From JACOMY01 sp046233115 (GTDB taxonomy: Bacteria; Pseudomonadota; Alphaproteobacteria; Kiloniellales; JACOMY01): 64,000 bases of DNA. Shown one piece after another: positions 35,131 to 43,552 of this stretch. Position numbers and translations under genes: made by a program. Each line of letters opens with the position of its first letter. Within the stretch, counting starts at the first letter, position 1. The notes beneath the pieces are model-generated. The model was not told the origin of the DNA and did no database searches. It worked only from the letters and a program-made list of their open reading frames with translations. The stretch lies in the NCBI GenBank assembly GCA_046233115.1, contig JBJXHM010000001.1, positions 62,001 to 126,000 on the forward strand, read 5' to 3'.

Positions 35131-36180
35131 ATGAAAGGGGTCGTGTTTCTGGGCGACCGCCAGCTCGAGATCCGAACCTTCGACGATCCCACCCCGGGAC
35201 AGGGCGAGGTCGTGCTGGAGATGAAGGCCTCGGGCATGTGCGGCAGCGATCTGAAGTTCTATCGCCCGCCTGCCGGCAGCGCGCTGAAGGCGCTGGGCTT
35301 CAAGGAGGCCGAGCCGGTTATCGCCGGGCACGAGCCCTGCGGCGTGGTGGTGGCGATCGGCCCAGGCGTCACCGAGAAGGAGGCCCGGATCGGCCAGCGG
35401 GTGATGGTGCATCACTACCGCGGCTGCGGCGCCTGTCCGCACTGCTCCACCGGCTGGATGCAGCTCTGCGTCGAGGGGGTGGCGGAGATCTACGGCGTCA
35501 CCGGCCACGGCGGCCATGCGCAGTACATGAAGGTGCCGGCGCGCACCCTGGTTGAACTGCCCGACGCGCTCTCTTTCGAGACCGGGGCGGCGATCTCCTG
35601 CGGCACCGGCACCGCCTGGTCGGCGCTGCACCGGCTGGACCTGCGCGGCGACCAGACCATCGCGATCTTCGGCCAGGGGCCGGTCGGCCTCTCAGGCACC
35701 GAGATCGCCGCGGCCCTGGGGGCGCGGGTCATCGCCATCGATATCAACAACCAGCGCCTGGAGCGCGCCCGAGACTTCGGCGCCGACCTCACCATCAACC
35801 CGACCGAGACCGATGCCGTCACCGCGATCCGCGAGGCCACCCGCGGGCTTGGCGCGCATGCCAGTCTCGAGGCCTCGTCCGCGCCCGAGGCGCGCCGCCA
35901 GGCGGTGCAGTGCCTGCGCACCTGGGGCAAGGCCTGCTACGTCGGCGAGGGCGGCAGCGTGAGCTTGGAGGTCAGCGCCGACATGCTGCGGCGCCAGGCG
36001 ACGGTCATCGGCTCCTGGACCTTCTCGACCATCGCGCAGGCCGAGTGTGCGGAGTTCATCGCCGCGCGCGGCCTCGACATCGAGAGCCTCTTCACCGACC
36101 GCTGGCGGCTGGACCAGGCGGAGGAGGCCTATCGCAGCTTCGACAAGCAGGCCGGCGGCAAGGGCGTCTTCCTGCTCTGA
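35131..36180 (+). CDS. Zinc-dependent alcohol dehydrogenase (MDR family)
   Basis: 349 residues, GGAGG before the ATG. Catalytic zinc site SGMCGSDLKFY and GHEPCGVVV; structural zinc Cys cluster in GCGACPHCSTGWMQLC; Rossmann fold IAIFGQGPVGLSGTEIAAALGARVIAID. NAD(P)-dependent oxidation of an alcohol. Related to sorbitol/threonine dehydrogenase-like enzymes, but the substrate is not predictable. It is followed by the TRAP transporter genes on the same strand, so the transported compound or its product may be the substrate. Confidence 0.94.
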   Translation: MKGVVFLGDRQLEIRTFDDPTPGQGEVVLEMKASGMCGSDLKFYRPPAGSALKALGFKEAEPVIAGHEPCGVVVAIGPGVTEKEARIGQRVMVHHYRGCGACPHCSTGWMQLCVEGVAEIYGVTGHGGHAQYMKVPARTLVELPDALSFETGAAISCGTGTAWSALHRLDLRGDQTIAIFGQGPVGLSGTEIAAALGARVIAIDINNQRLERARDFGADLTINPTETDAVTAIREATRGLGAHASLEASSAPEARRQAVQCLRTWGKACYVGEGGSVSLEVSADMLRRQATVIGSWTFSTIAQAECAEFIAARGLDIESLFTDRWRLDQAEEAYRSFDKQAGGKGVFLL

Positions 36181-36265
36181 GCGCCGTCGATGCGAATTTT
36201 TTGAACGGGAGGGGGAGAACCCCCGGCCCGCGTGCACAACACTGCGAAACGGGAGGATGAGGGCA

Positions 36266-37351
36266 ATGCGGAAGACGGTGACGGCGCTGGTGCTCGGCGC
36301 GGCGGTAAGCGGGATCGGCACCATGCCGGCCGCGGCGGAAGAGACTCTGGTCTATGCGAACTACCTGTCGGAGGTCTTCTCGCCCAGCAAGGCCGACCTC
36401 TGGTTCATGGACGAGGTGGAGAAGCGCAGCAACGGCGAGATCACCTTCGAGAAGTACTTCAGCGGCTCGCTGCTGAAGGCCCCGGACCTCTATCCCGGCC
36501 TGCAGAACGGCGCGGCTGACATGGTGACCGGCACGCCGGCGGCCTACAACCGCGGCGACTTCCGCCTCTCCAACGTCGTGCTGCCCTACATCTCCTCGAA
36601 GGCAGACGCGGTCGGTGCTGCGCTGATCGAACTCTACGAGTCCAACCCCGACTTCCAGAACGAGTTCGCCAGCCGCAACGCCAAGGTGCTCTATCTGGTG
36701 CCCTGGGCGGAGAACACCTTCTGGGGCAGCAAGCCGCTGGCCACGGTGAAGGACTTCGACGGCATGAAGGTCCGTGGCGTGCAGGCGATCGCCGACTCGG
36801 TGCAGAAGATGGGCGCGACCCCGGTCGCCATGGCCTGGCCGGAGGCGGTCGAGGCGCTGAACCGCGGCATCATCGATACGCTCTCTTCGGCACCCTTCGA
36901 CTCCGCCGTGGTCGGCGGCGTCTATGAGATCGCCAAGGTCGGCTCCGACGGCGGCGGCATGGGCATCTTCTCCTTCGCGCCGACCTCCATGAACATGGAC
37001 CGCTGGAACGAGCTCAGCGACGAGCACAAGAAGATCATCCTGGAGGTCGCGGCCGAGGTGCCGGCGGTCTATCTGAAGCTGCTGGACGCGCAGCTCCAGA
37101 AGGCTGCCGAGACGCTCTGCGCCTACGACGGCGACCTCTCGATCACCCCCTTCTCGGCCGAGGAGCGCGCCAAGGCGCAGGAGATCGCCGCCAAGCCGGT
37201 GCATGCCGAGTGGGTGGTCTGGGCCAAGGAGACCAACGACGTCGACACCCAGGCGCTGCTGGACCAGTACGTGAGCCTGGTGCGCAAGTACGAGGAGAGC
37301 TCCACCTGGAAGGACGGCTTCGAGCGCTACGCCGACTGCAAGACGAACTAG
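36266..37351 (+). CDS. TRAP transporter substrate-binding protein (DctP family)
   Basis: 361 residues from the ATG at 36266, with an alternative in-frame ATG at 36257. Signal peptide TVTALVLGAAVSGIGTMPAAAEE. DctP features: YLSEVFSPSKADLWFMDEVEKRSNGEITFE, GLQNGAADMVTG, and the conserved region WAENTFWGSKPLATVKDFDGMKVRG, with the binding Arg expected in KVRG. Periplasmic solute capture; ligands are usually organic anions with a carboxylate. A GGGGG-agaa-CCCCC hairpin lies in the leader (36211-36224). Confidence 0.93.
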   Translation: MRKTVTALVLGAAVSGIGTMPAAAEETLVYANYLSEVFSPSKADLWFMDEVEKRSNGEITFEKYFSGSLLKAPDLYPGLQNGAADMVTGTPAAYNRGDFRLSNVVLPYISSKADAVGAALIELYESNPDFQNEFASRNAKVLYLVPWAENTFWGSKPLATVKDFDGMKVRGVQAIADSVQKMGATPVAMAWPEAVEALNRGIIDTLSSAPFDSAVVGGVYEIAKVGSDGGGMGIFSFAPTSMNMDRWNELSDEHKKIILEVAAEVPAVYLKLLDAQLQKAAETLCAYDGDLSITPFSAEERAKAQEIAAKPVHAEWVVWAKETNDVDTQALLDQYVSLVRKYEESSTWKDGFERYADCKTN

Positions 37352-37358
37352 CCTGACG

Positions 37359-37381
37359 CGGCCGGGCCCAGCGCCCGGCCG
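37359..37381 (+). terminator. dctP-dctQ intergenic hairpin
   Basis: CGGCCGGGC (37359-37367) and GCCCGGCCG (37373-37381) form a perfect 9-bp stem with a 5-nt loop, starting 8 bases after the dctP stop and followed by TTCTT. Probably trims or attenuates transcription after the binding-protein gene. Confidence 0.65.
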
Positions 37382-37407
37382 TTCTTCGCTCCGGCGGGGG
37401 AGAAGCC

Positions 37408-37983
37408 ATGCGGCTCTTGAGCGGATTCATTCGGTGGATGGGGACCCTGGGCGGGTTCGGCACGCTCGCGGTGATGATCGTGGTGATCGTCGACGTGGGC
37501 GGGCGCGCGCTCTTCGACCAGCCGCTGCCGGGCGGCAACGAGTTCGCCGAGCTGCTGCTGGTGGCCCTGATCTTCCTCGGCCTCGCCGCCGCCCAGCAGC
37601 GCCGCCAGCACTACCGGGTCGAGGTGCTGACCAACCATCTCTCACCGGGCCTGCGCCGGGTGCTCTCCGCCATCGGCCTGCTGGCGAGCCTGCTGGTGGT
37701 GGGGCTGCTGGCCTGGCTCAGCCTGCGCCATGCCTGGCAGGCGACGCTGAAGGGCGAGGCCAGCTACGGCATCATCTCCTTTCCGATCTGGCCAGCGCGC
37801 CTGGTGGTCGCCATCGGCCTGGCGCTGCTGGCGATGCAGCTTCTGATCGATTTCTGCCGCACCCTCTTCTCCGCCCAGCCGGCCGACGAGGCCCCCAGCG
37901 ACGAGGCCCCCAGCGACGAGGCCCCCAGCGACGAGGCCCCCAGCGAAGAGGCCCTGGCCGGCGGTCAAGAGTGGGTGGAGTAG
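37408..37983 (+). CDS. TRAP transporter small permease (DctQ family)
   Basis: 191 residues with four hydrophobic segments: GTLAVMIVVIVDVGGRALF, LLLVALIFLGLAAAQQRRQHYRVEV, LLASLLVVGLLAWLSL and LVVAIGLALLAMQLLIDF. DctQ proteins bridge the binding protein and the large permease. The C-terminus is odd: after the last helix come four perfect DEAPS pentapeptides plus EEALA, encoded by a 15-bp tandem repeat, giving a highly acidic cytosolic tail. The large permease begins 9 bases downstream. Confidence 0.92.
   Translation: MRLLSGFIRWMGTLGGFGTLAVMIVVIVDVGGRALFDQPLPGGNEFAELLLVALIFLGLAAAQQRRQHYRVEVLTNHLSPGLRRVLSAIGLLASLLVVGLLAWLSLRHAWQATLKGEASYGIISFPIWPARLVVAIGLALLAMQLLIDFCRTLFSAQPADEAPSDEAPSDEAPSDEAPSEEALAGGQEWVE
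37885..37959 (+). repeat. 15-bp tandem repeat in dctQ (DEAPS tail)
   Basis: Four perfect copies of GACGAGGCCCCCAGC (37885-37944) and a diverged fifth (37945-37959) encode DEAPS x4 then EEALA. The unit length keeps the frame, so copy number can change without breaking the gene. Confidence 0.95.
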
Positions 37984-37992
37984 GGCCGTCCG

Positions 37993-39291
37993 ATGGATCC
38001 CTATCTCGCGGGCTCCGCGATCATCGCCCTGCTGCTGGTGCTGCTGCTTGGCGGCATGCCGATCGCCTTCGCGCTCGCCGCCTCCGGCGTGGTCGGGCTG
38101 CTGCTGGACCGGCCCTGGCGGGCGATCGACTACCTGCTCTCCACCTTCGCCTATTCCAACACGGCGCACTTCGCCTACGTGGTGCTGCCGCTCTTCCTTT
38201 TCATGGGCCACATGGCCTTCTCGGCCGGGCTCTCGAAACGCGCTTTCGACGCCGGCCAGCAATGGCTGGGGCGGATTCCCGGCGGGCTGGCGGCCGCGAC
38301 CGTCTTCGCCTGTGCCGCCTTCTCCACCGTCTGCGGCTCCAGCGTCGCCACTGCCTCGACCATGGCCAAGGTGGCGCTGCCGGAGATGCTGCGCCACGGC
38401 TACCAGCAGCGCCTGGCGGCCGGCTGCGTCGCCGCCGGCGGCACCCTGGGGGCGCTGATCCCGCCCAGCGGCATCCTGGTGATCTACTCGATCGTCACCC
38501 AGACCTCGCTGCTGGACCTCTTCCTCGCCGCCTTCATTCCCGGCGTGCTCACCGCACAGCTCTACATCCTCGGCATCTGGGTGATGGTGAAGCGCAACCC
38601 GGAGCTGGCCGGGACCCCGGTCACCGAGCGCTTCACCTGGCGCGAGCAGATGAAGGCCGCCGGCCGCGCCTGGGAGGTCCTGCTGCTCTTCGCTCTGGTC
38701 ATGGGCAGCATCTATCTGGGCGTCGCCACCCCGACCGAGGCGGCTGCGCTGGGCGCGGGCTTCTCGCTTCTGGCGGTGCTGCGCCGGCCGGGCCGCTGGC
38801 GCAACCTGGGCCAGGGGCTGCAGGAGACCGGATCGGCCACCTGCTCGATCTTCGCGCTGATCATCGGCGCCGGCCTCTTCAGCCTGGGCCTCTCGACCAC
38901 CCAGCTCCCGACCCGCTTGGCGGAACTGGCCGGCGGGCTGGAGCTCTCGACCACGGCGTTGGTGATCGTGGTGCTGTTGCCCTACCTGCTGCTCGGCATG
39001 TTCCTGGACGGCGTCTCGCTGCTGCTGATCACCATGCCGATCGTCTTTCCGATCATCACTCAGGCCGGCTATGACCCGGTGCTCTTTGGCCTGCTGGTGA
39101 CCAAGGCGGTGGAGATCGGCTGCATCACGCCGCCGGTCGGCCTCAATGCCTTCGTCGTCAAGAGCGCTGCGCCCGAGGTCTCGATCGGCGAGGTCTTCCG
39201 CGGCTGCGTGCCCTTCGTCTTCATGGAACTGATCATCGTCGGCCTGCTGATCGCCTTCCCGGACGTCTTCCTCTTCATGATCCGGGATTGA
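37993..39291 (+). CDS. TRAP transporter large permease (DctM family)
   Basis: 432 residues, about 12 hydrophobic segments. DctM hallmarks: GGMPIAFALAASGVVGLLL, AFSTVCGSSVATASTMAKVALPEM, GGTLGALIPPSGILVIYSIVTQTS, TPTEAAALGAGF and EIGCITPPVGLNAFVVKS. Na+-driven symport across the inner membrane together with DctP and DctQ. The Baeyer-Villiger gene follows after 38 bases. Confidence 0.95.
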   Translation: MDPYLAGSAIIALLLVLLLGGMPIAFALAASGVVGLLLDRPWRAIDYLLSTFAYSNTAHFAYVVLPLFLFMGHMAFSAGLSKRAFDAGQQWLGRIPGGLAAATVFACAAFSTVCGSSVATASTMAKVALPEMLRHGYQQRLAAGCVAAGGTLGALIPPSGILVIYSIVTQTSLLDLFLAAFIPGVLTAQLYILGIWVMVKRNPELAGTPVTERFTWREQMKAAGRAWEVLLLFALVMGSIYLGVATPTEAAALGAGFSLLAVLRRPGRWRNLGQGLQETGSATCSIFALIIGAGLFSLGLSTTQLPTRLAELAGGLELSTTALVIVVLLPYLLLGMFLDGVSLLLITMPIVFPIITQAGYDPVLFGLLVTKAVEIGCITPPVGLNAFVVKSAAPEVSIGEVFRGCVPFVFMELIIVGLLIAFPDVFLFMIRD

Positions 39292-39329
39292 GGTGCGGTC
39301 GCGCCCTGAATGAGAAGGTGGACAAGGAT

Positions 39330-40991
39330 ATGAGTGACGCAAAGGGAAAAACCCAAGTGCTGGACGTCGCCGTGGTCGGCGCCGGTTTCGCCGGACTCTA
39401 TGCCTTGCACCGGCTGCGCAAGCTGGGCTTCGCGGTGCGCGTCTTCGAGGCCGGCAGCGGCGTCGGCGGCACCTGGTTCTGGAACCGCTATCCGGGTGCG
39501 CGCTGCGACGTCGAGAGCCTGGAGTACTCCTACGCCTTCTCCGACGAGCTGCAGCAGGACTGGTCCTGGCCCGAGCGCTACTCGGCCCAGCCCGACATCC
39601 TGCGTTACGCCAACTACGTCGCCGACCGCTTCGACCTCCGGCGCGACATCCAGCTGAACACCCGGATCGCCGCGGCCTCCTTCGATGCCGAGCGCAACCT
39701 CTGGACCCTGGAGACCGACGCGGGCGAAACCATCGAGGCACGCTTCTGCATCATGGCGACCGGGAACCTCTCGACCCCGAAGGTCCCCGACTTCAAGGAC
39801 ATCGAGCGCTTCGCCGGCACCTGGTACCACAGCGCGCTCTGGCCTGAGGAGGGCGTGGACTTCAGCGGTCTCAGGGTCGGCGTGGTCGGTACTGGCTCGA
39901 CCGGCATCCAGATGATCCCGCTGATCGCCCAACAGGCCAAACACCTGACCGTCTTCCAGCGCACCCCCAACTTCAGCCTGCCGGCCCGCAACGCGCCGAT
40001 GGAGCCGGAGCGCGAGGCCAGGACCAAGGCCCGCTATCCGGAGATCCGGCAAGAGGCGAAGACCAGCGGCTTCGGCGTCTCTGGCTTCCCCTTGCCGACC
40101 AGGTCGGCGCTGGAGGTCAGCCCCGAAGAGCGTCAGGAGATCTTCGAGGGCTTCTGGCGGGAGGGTGGCTACATCGGCCTGCTGTCCTGCTTCACCGACT
40201 TCATGACCAGCGAGGAGGCGAACGAGACCGCCGCCGCCTTCGTGCGCGACAAGATCAGAGGCATCGTGAAGGACCCGGAGGTGGCCGAGCTGCTGGCCCC
40301 CAAGACCTATCCGATCGGCAGCAAGCGGGTCTGTCTCGACACTAACTACTATGAGACCTTCAACCGCGAGAATGTGACCCTGGTGGACGTGAAGAAGGCG
40401 CCGATCGAGGAGATCACCGAGGCCGGCCTGCGCACCGCCAAGGCTGACTACCAGCTGGACGCCCTGGTCTTCGCCACCGGCTTCGACGCCATGACCGGCG
40501 CACTGAAGGAGATCGACATCACCGGCCGCGACGGGCTCACCATCGCCGAAAAGTGGGCAGGCGGGCCGATGACCTACCTGGGCATCGCCATCGCCGGCTT
40601 CCCCAATCTCTTCATGGTGACCGGCCCCGGCAGCCCCAGCGTGAAGAGCCAGATGATCCTCTCGATCGAGCAGCACGTCGACTGGATCACCGCGCTGCTG
40701 GAGAGCGCTCGCCGCGACCGGATGGTGCGGATCGAGGCGACCGAGGAGGCCGAGGCGCGCTGGGTCGGCCACGTCAACGAGGTCGCCAACCGCACCCTCT
40801 ATCCCAAGGCGAACTCCTGGTACATGGGCGCCAACATTCCGGGCAAGCCGCGGGTCTTCATGCCCTATGTCGGCGGTGTCGGCGCCTATCGCGAGCGCTG
40901 CGACGCGGTGGCTGCTGCCGGCTACGACGGCTTCGTGTTGACCTCGGCAGCGCAGGAGGCGCACAAGCGCTCAGCCCTCGGCGCCGCGTGA
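39330..40991 (+). CDS. Type I Baeyer-Villiger monooxygenase (FAD/NADPH)
   Basis: 553 residues from the ATG at 39330. FAD-binding GAGFAGL (residues 17-22), the Baeyer-Villiger fingerprint FAGTWYHSALWP (F161, G163, H167, W171) and the NADPH-binding GTGSTGIQ about 20 residues further on. NRYPGARCDVESLEYSYAF and FATGFDAMTGAL are typical of cyclohexanone/cyclopentadecanone-type enzymes. Inserts oxygen next to a ketone, giving an ester or lactone. Flanked by a TRAP transporter and an SDR dehydrogenase, it fits a pathway in which an alcohol is oxidised to a ketone and then cleaved. Confidence 0.95.
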   Translation: MSDAKGKTQVLDVAVVGAGFAGLYALHRLRKLGFAVRVFEAGSGVGGTWFWNRYPGARCDVESLEYSYAFSDELQQDWSWPERYSAQPDILRYANYVADRFDLRRDIQLNTRIAAASFDAERNLWTLETDAGETIEARFCIMATGNLSTPKVPDFKDIERFAGTWYHSALWPEEGVDFSGLRVGVVGTGSTGIQMIPLIAQQAKHLTVFQRTPNFSLPARNAPMEPEREARTKARYPEIRQEAKTSGFGVSGFPLPTRSALEVSPEERQEIFEGFWREGGYIGLLSCFTDFMTSEEANETAAAFVRDKIRGIVKDPEVAELLAPKTYPIGSKRVCLDTNYYETFNRENVTLVDVKKAPIEEITEAGLRTAKADYQLDALVFATGFDAMTGALKEIDITGRDGLTIAEKWAGGPMTYLGIAIAGFPNLFMVTGPGSPSVKSQMILSIEQHVDWITALLESARRDRMVRIEATEEAEARWVGHVNEVANRTLYPKANSWYMGANIPGKPRVFMPYVGGVGAYRERCDAVAAAGYDGFVLTSAAQEAHKRSALGAA

Positions 40992-41037
40992 GGCGCCGGC
41001 AGCGAACGGACTCGAACAAGCGAAGCGGGAGTGAAGG

Positions 41038-41799
41038 ATGGGACGGCTCAACGGCAAGGTCGCGATGATCACGGGTGCGGCCGGTGGAATCGGACGGGCA
41101 GCGGCGAGGCTCTTCGCGGCCGAAGGCGCGCAGCTCCTGCTGATCGACCTGGATGGCGCCACCCTAGCTGACCTGGCCGACGAGCTGGGCCACGAGCGGG
41201 TCGAGGCCGTCACCGCCAACGTGACGGATGCCGAGGCCATCGAGGCTGCCGTCGCGCTGGCGCTGGACCGCTTCGGGCATCTCGACATCGGCCTGCTCAA
41301 TGCCGGCATCGAGGGCAAGCCCGGCAAGATAACCGAGATGCAGGACGAAGAGTTCGACCGGGTGATGGCGGTCAACGTCCGCAGCGTCTGGCTCGGCCTC
41401 AAATACCTGATGGCTGCGATGGAAAAGAGCGGCGGGTCCATCGTCATCACCTCGTCCACCTCCGGCCTCCGCGCGGTGCGGGGCATGGCTCCCTATACCT
41501 GCAGCAAGCACGCCGTCATCGGCCTGATGAAGGCGGCCGCGATGGAGGGGGCAGCGAACAAGATCCGGGTGAACACGGTCAACCCCGCGCCGATCGACAC
41601 CGCGATGATCACCCGGCTGGAGGAAGCCCTCTATCCCGACGGCAATGGCCGGCAGATGGCCGCCGGCGTACCGCTCGCCCGCTACGGCGAGCCGGAGGAG
41701 GTCGCCAGGATGATGCTCTTCCTGGCCTCGGACGAGAGCAGCTATTGCACCGGCAGCGTCTACATGGTCGACGGCGGCGTCACGGCTGGCCGGGCTTGA
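41038..41799 (+). CDS. Short-chain dehydrogenase/reductase
   Basis: 253 residues, classical SDR. Nucleotide-binding TGAAGGIGRA (residues 12-21), NAG motif in LLNAGIEGKPG, catalytic Tyr153/Lys157 in YTCSKHA with the Ser in ITSSTSGLRA, and the usual end SSYCTGSVYMVDGG. NAD(P)-dependent alcohol/ketone interconversion. It starts 46 bases after the monooxygenase gene on the same strand, so it may provide that enzyme's ketone substrate or handle the product. Confidence 0.94.
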   Translation: MGRLNGKVAMITGAAGGIGRAAARLFAAEGAQLLLIDLDGATLADLADELGHERVEAVTANVTDAEAIEAAVALALDRFGHLDIGLLNAGIEGKPGKITEMQDEEFDRVMAVNVRSVWLGLKYLMAAMEKSGGSIVITSSTSGLRAVRGMAPYTCSKHAVIGLMKAAAMEGAANKIRVNTVNPAPIDTAMITRLEEALYPDGNGRQMAAGVPLARYGEPEEVARMMLFLASDESSYCTGSVYMVDGGVTAGRA

Positions 41800-41807
41800 C
41801 GGACCTT

Positions 41808-41835
41808 GGCCCGAGAAGGATATCCGTCTCGGGCC
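41808..41835 (+). terminator. Intrinsic-type terminator after the SDR gene
   Basis: GGCCCGAGA (41808-41816) and TCTCGGGCC (41827-41835) form a perfect 9-bp stem with a 10-nt loop, followed by GTTCGTTCCC. It closes the ADH-TRAP-BVMO-SDR gene run. Confidence 0.65.
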
Positions 41836-42060
41836 GTTCGTTCCCTGCCTAGCAAAAGGAAAGTGGTCCTACGGTCAAATCGTAGGACGACAATAAAATA
41901 CATATTTCAATGAGTTATAGATCTTTGTGTTGTACAAGATTTTGTCGCCCTACGGCTTGACCGGAGGGCCAGTCGACGCTTTTAGAAAGGATGCATTGAG
42001 AGCGCGATCACCGGACCCAAACGAGTTTCTTTGAGCACTACGCAACCAGGCGCACACCGC
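41836..42060. other. AT-rich convergent intergenic region with inverted and direct repeats
   Basis: No gene recognised. The centre (about 41880-41955) is much richer in AT than the window average. It contains the palindrome at 41866-41888 and a partial copy of the same sequence (CCTACGGCTTGACC, near 41950). It sits between convergent 3' ends, where a promoter would not be expected, so it may hold a small RNA or a relic of inserted DNA. Confidence 0.4.
41866..41888. repeat. Perfect palindrome GTCCTACG-N7-CGTAGGAC
   Basis: Two 8-base arms with a 7-base centre (GTCAAAT). Either a hairpin or an operator-like dyad; no T-tract follows directly, although the next bases are AT-rich (ACAATAAAATACAT). 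Confidence 0.6.
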
Positions 42061-43395
42061 TCACCCCGCGGCAGCAAGCGGCTGGGCGGAAACCTCCAGC
42101 TCGCTCTCGACCGCCCGCACGAAGGCATCCGACCCGATCTCCTGACCGCCGCGCAGGCGGTAATGGGCGAGGCAGTCTTCCACCTTCTCCAGGATCTCGG
42201 CGCGGCTGGCCGGCCAGGCCGGCGAGCCCGGATAGTGGGCGGCCTCGGCGCTGGCCAGCAGGCTGTTGCCGCGCATCGCGGTCAGACGGACCGTGCCGTG
42301 GTCGATGCCGCTTGGCGCCGGTCCGACCAGCGGCTCCTCGCTCATGCTGACCCGGCGCAGCAGGGCCTGGACCGCCGGCTGGCGGACCGCCTCGTCCTCG
42401 AAGGCTGCGAGGCCGACCGCGCCTTCCAGCAGGGCCGCGGCCACGGTGTAGGGGCCGGAGAACTTGGCCTCCAGGCCGCTCTCCGGCACGGTGACGCGCA
42501 GCGCCTTGGTGCAGCCGTAGGGGGCCAGCACCTCGATCCTGAGGTCGGGATCCTCGAGCACCGCCGGGTCCAGCTTGCCGCGCAGGTCGAGCGCCGCGGC
42601 GATCGGGCGGTGGGCCATGTAGCAGCAGGGATAGAGCTTGCGCGACAGACTCTCCGGCCCGGCCGCCAGCTCGATGCCGGCGCCGTCGGCGTTGCTGGGG
42701 ACGCCGTCGTAGAGGTCGAGGAAGCCCTTCTCGCCGAAGGCGTCGTAGGCCGCCTCCAGGCCGTTCGCGGCCAGGCGCGCGGCGCGCACCCCGGCGGCGG
42801 CGGCGAGGCCGGCGTGCAGCGGCTTGGCCATGGAACCGAAGTTCACCTGGGTGCCGCCGGCCTGCGAGACGCCGATCGAGAGCGCGCTGCGGAAAGCCCG
42901 TTCCTCCAGCCCCATCAGCTGCGCCACGGCCGCCGCCGCGGCGACCGCGCCGATGGTCGAGGTCGCATGCCAGCCACGGTCGTAGTGGTGGAAGCCCAGT
43001 GCCTCGCCCAGTGCCACGTTGGTGGCCAGGCCAGTCAGGAAAGCCGCGGGCAGACGCTCGCGCAGCGCCGGCTCGGCCCGCGTCATCGCGACCAGGGCCG
43101 GCACCAGTACGGCGCTGGGGTGGGTGACGCTGGTGGTGTGGACGTCGTCGAAGTCCAGCGCATGCGCGGCCGTGCCCCAGACCAGCGCTGCGCGCTCGGG
43201 ATCGGCCGTGGGGCCCGCCGCATTTGGAGCGGCAACCTCGGGATAGGTCTTGCGGATCGCCTGGCTCACCGGCTCGAACCAGCCAGCCAGGGTGACGGCG
43301 AAGGTGTCGAGAACGGCGGTGGAGATCTCCGCGCGCACCGCGGGGGAGGGCGCCTCCTGCCGGGCCGCGCAGGCCAGGATCTTGTCGGTCAGCAT
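42061..43395 (-). CDS. MmgE/PrpD family protein
   Basis: 444 residues from the ATG at 43395. MmgE/PrpD (2-methylcitrate dehydratase / aconitate decarboxylase-like) blocks: VLDTFAVTLAGW, VWGTAAHALDFDDVHTTSVTHPSAVLVPA, GYHHYDRGWHATSTIG-type region (here GFHHYDRGWHATSTIG), GGTQVNFGSMAKPLHAG and YPCCYMAHRPIAA. Members dehydrate or decarboxylate hydroxy-polycarboxylic acids; this subgroup is mostly uncharacterised. Transcribed away from the enoyl-CoA hydratase gene. Confidence 0.93.
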   Translation of the reverse strand: MLTDKILACAARQEAPSPAVRAEISTAVLDTFAVTLAGWFEPVSQAIRKTYPEVAAPNAAGPTADPERAALVWGTAAHALDFDDVHTTSVTHPSAVLVPALVAMTRAEPALRERLPAAFLTGLATNVALGEALGFHHYDRGWHATSTIGAVAAAAAVAQLMGLEERAFRSALSIGVSQAGGTQVNFGSMAKPLHAGLAAAAGVRAARLAANGLEAAYDAFGEKGFLDLYDGVPSNADGAGIELAAGPESLSRKLYPCCYMAHRPIAAALDLRGKLDPAVLEDPDLRIEVLAPYGCTKALRVTVPESGLEAKFSGPYTVAAALLEGAVGLAAFEDEAVRQPAVQALLRRVSMSEEPLVGPAPSGIDHGTVRLTAMRGNSLLASAEAAHYPGSPAWPASRAEILEKVEDCLAHYRLRGGQEIGSDAFVRAVESELEVSAQPLAAAG

Positions 43396-43417
43396 CTCTG
43401 CGCTCCCTTGACTCCTC

Positions 43418-43433
43418 ATATTGTTCGGACATT
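43418..43433. promoter_or_regulatory. GTTCGGACAT motif, copy 3 (between MmgE/PrpD and enoyl-CoA hydratase)
   Basis: TATTGTTCGGACATTA contains the exact decamer GTTCGGACAT also found at 35062-35071. It lies 23 bases from the MmgE/PrpD start and 120 bases before the enoyl-CoA hydratase start, so it could serve either. Confidence 0.35.
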
Positions 43434-43552
43434 AGAAAGCGGGTGCCTTCGGGTCAACGGTAACCTGCCCGGAGGGATGCTTGACCTCGCCCGCCGCGGG
43501 ATTTATTCGGCCCTAACGTGAGGATTGCCGACACCGATTGGAGGAGCGCGGC

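Noticed and set aside
36211..36224. GGGGG-agaa-CCCCC hairpin before dctP as a terminator
   Set aside because: Only 5 bp with no T-tract, and it lies close to the dctP ribosome binding site; it may be a chance GC run.
37642..40964. Two minus-strand frames of more than 600 codons
   Set aside because: Antisense to the TRAP permeases and the Baeyer-Villiger monooxygenase; composition is biased and no ribosome binding site or motif is visible.
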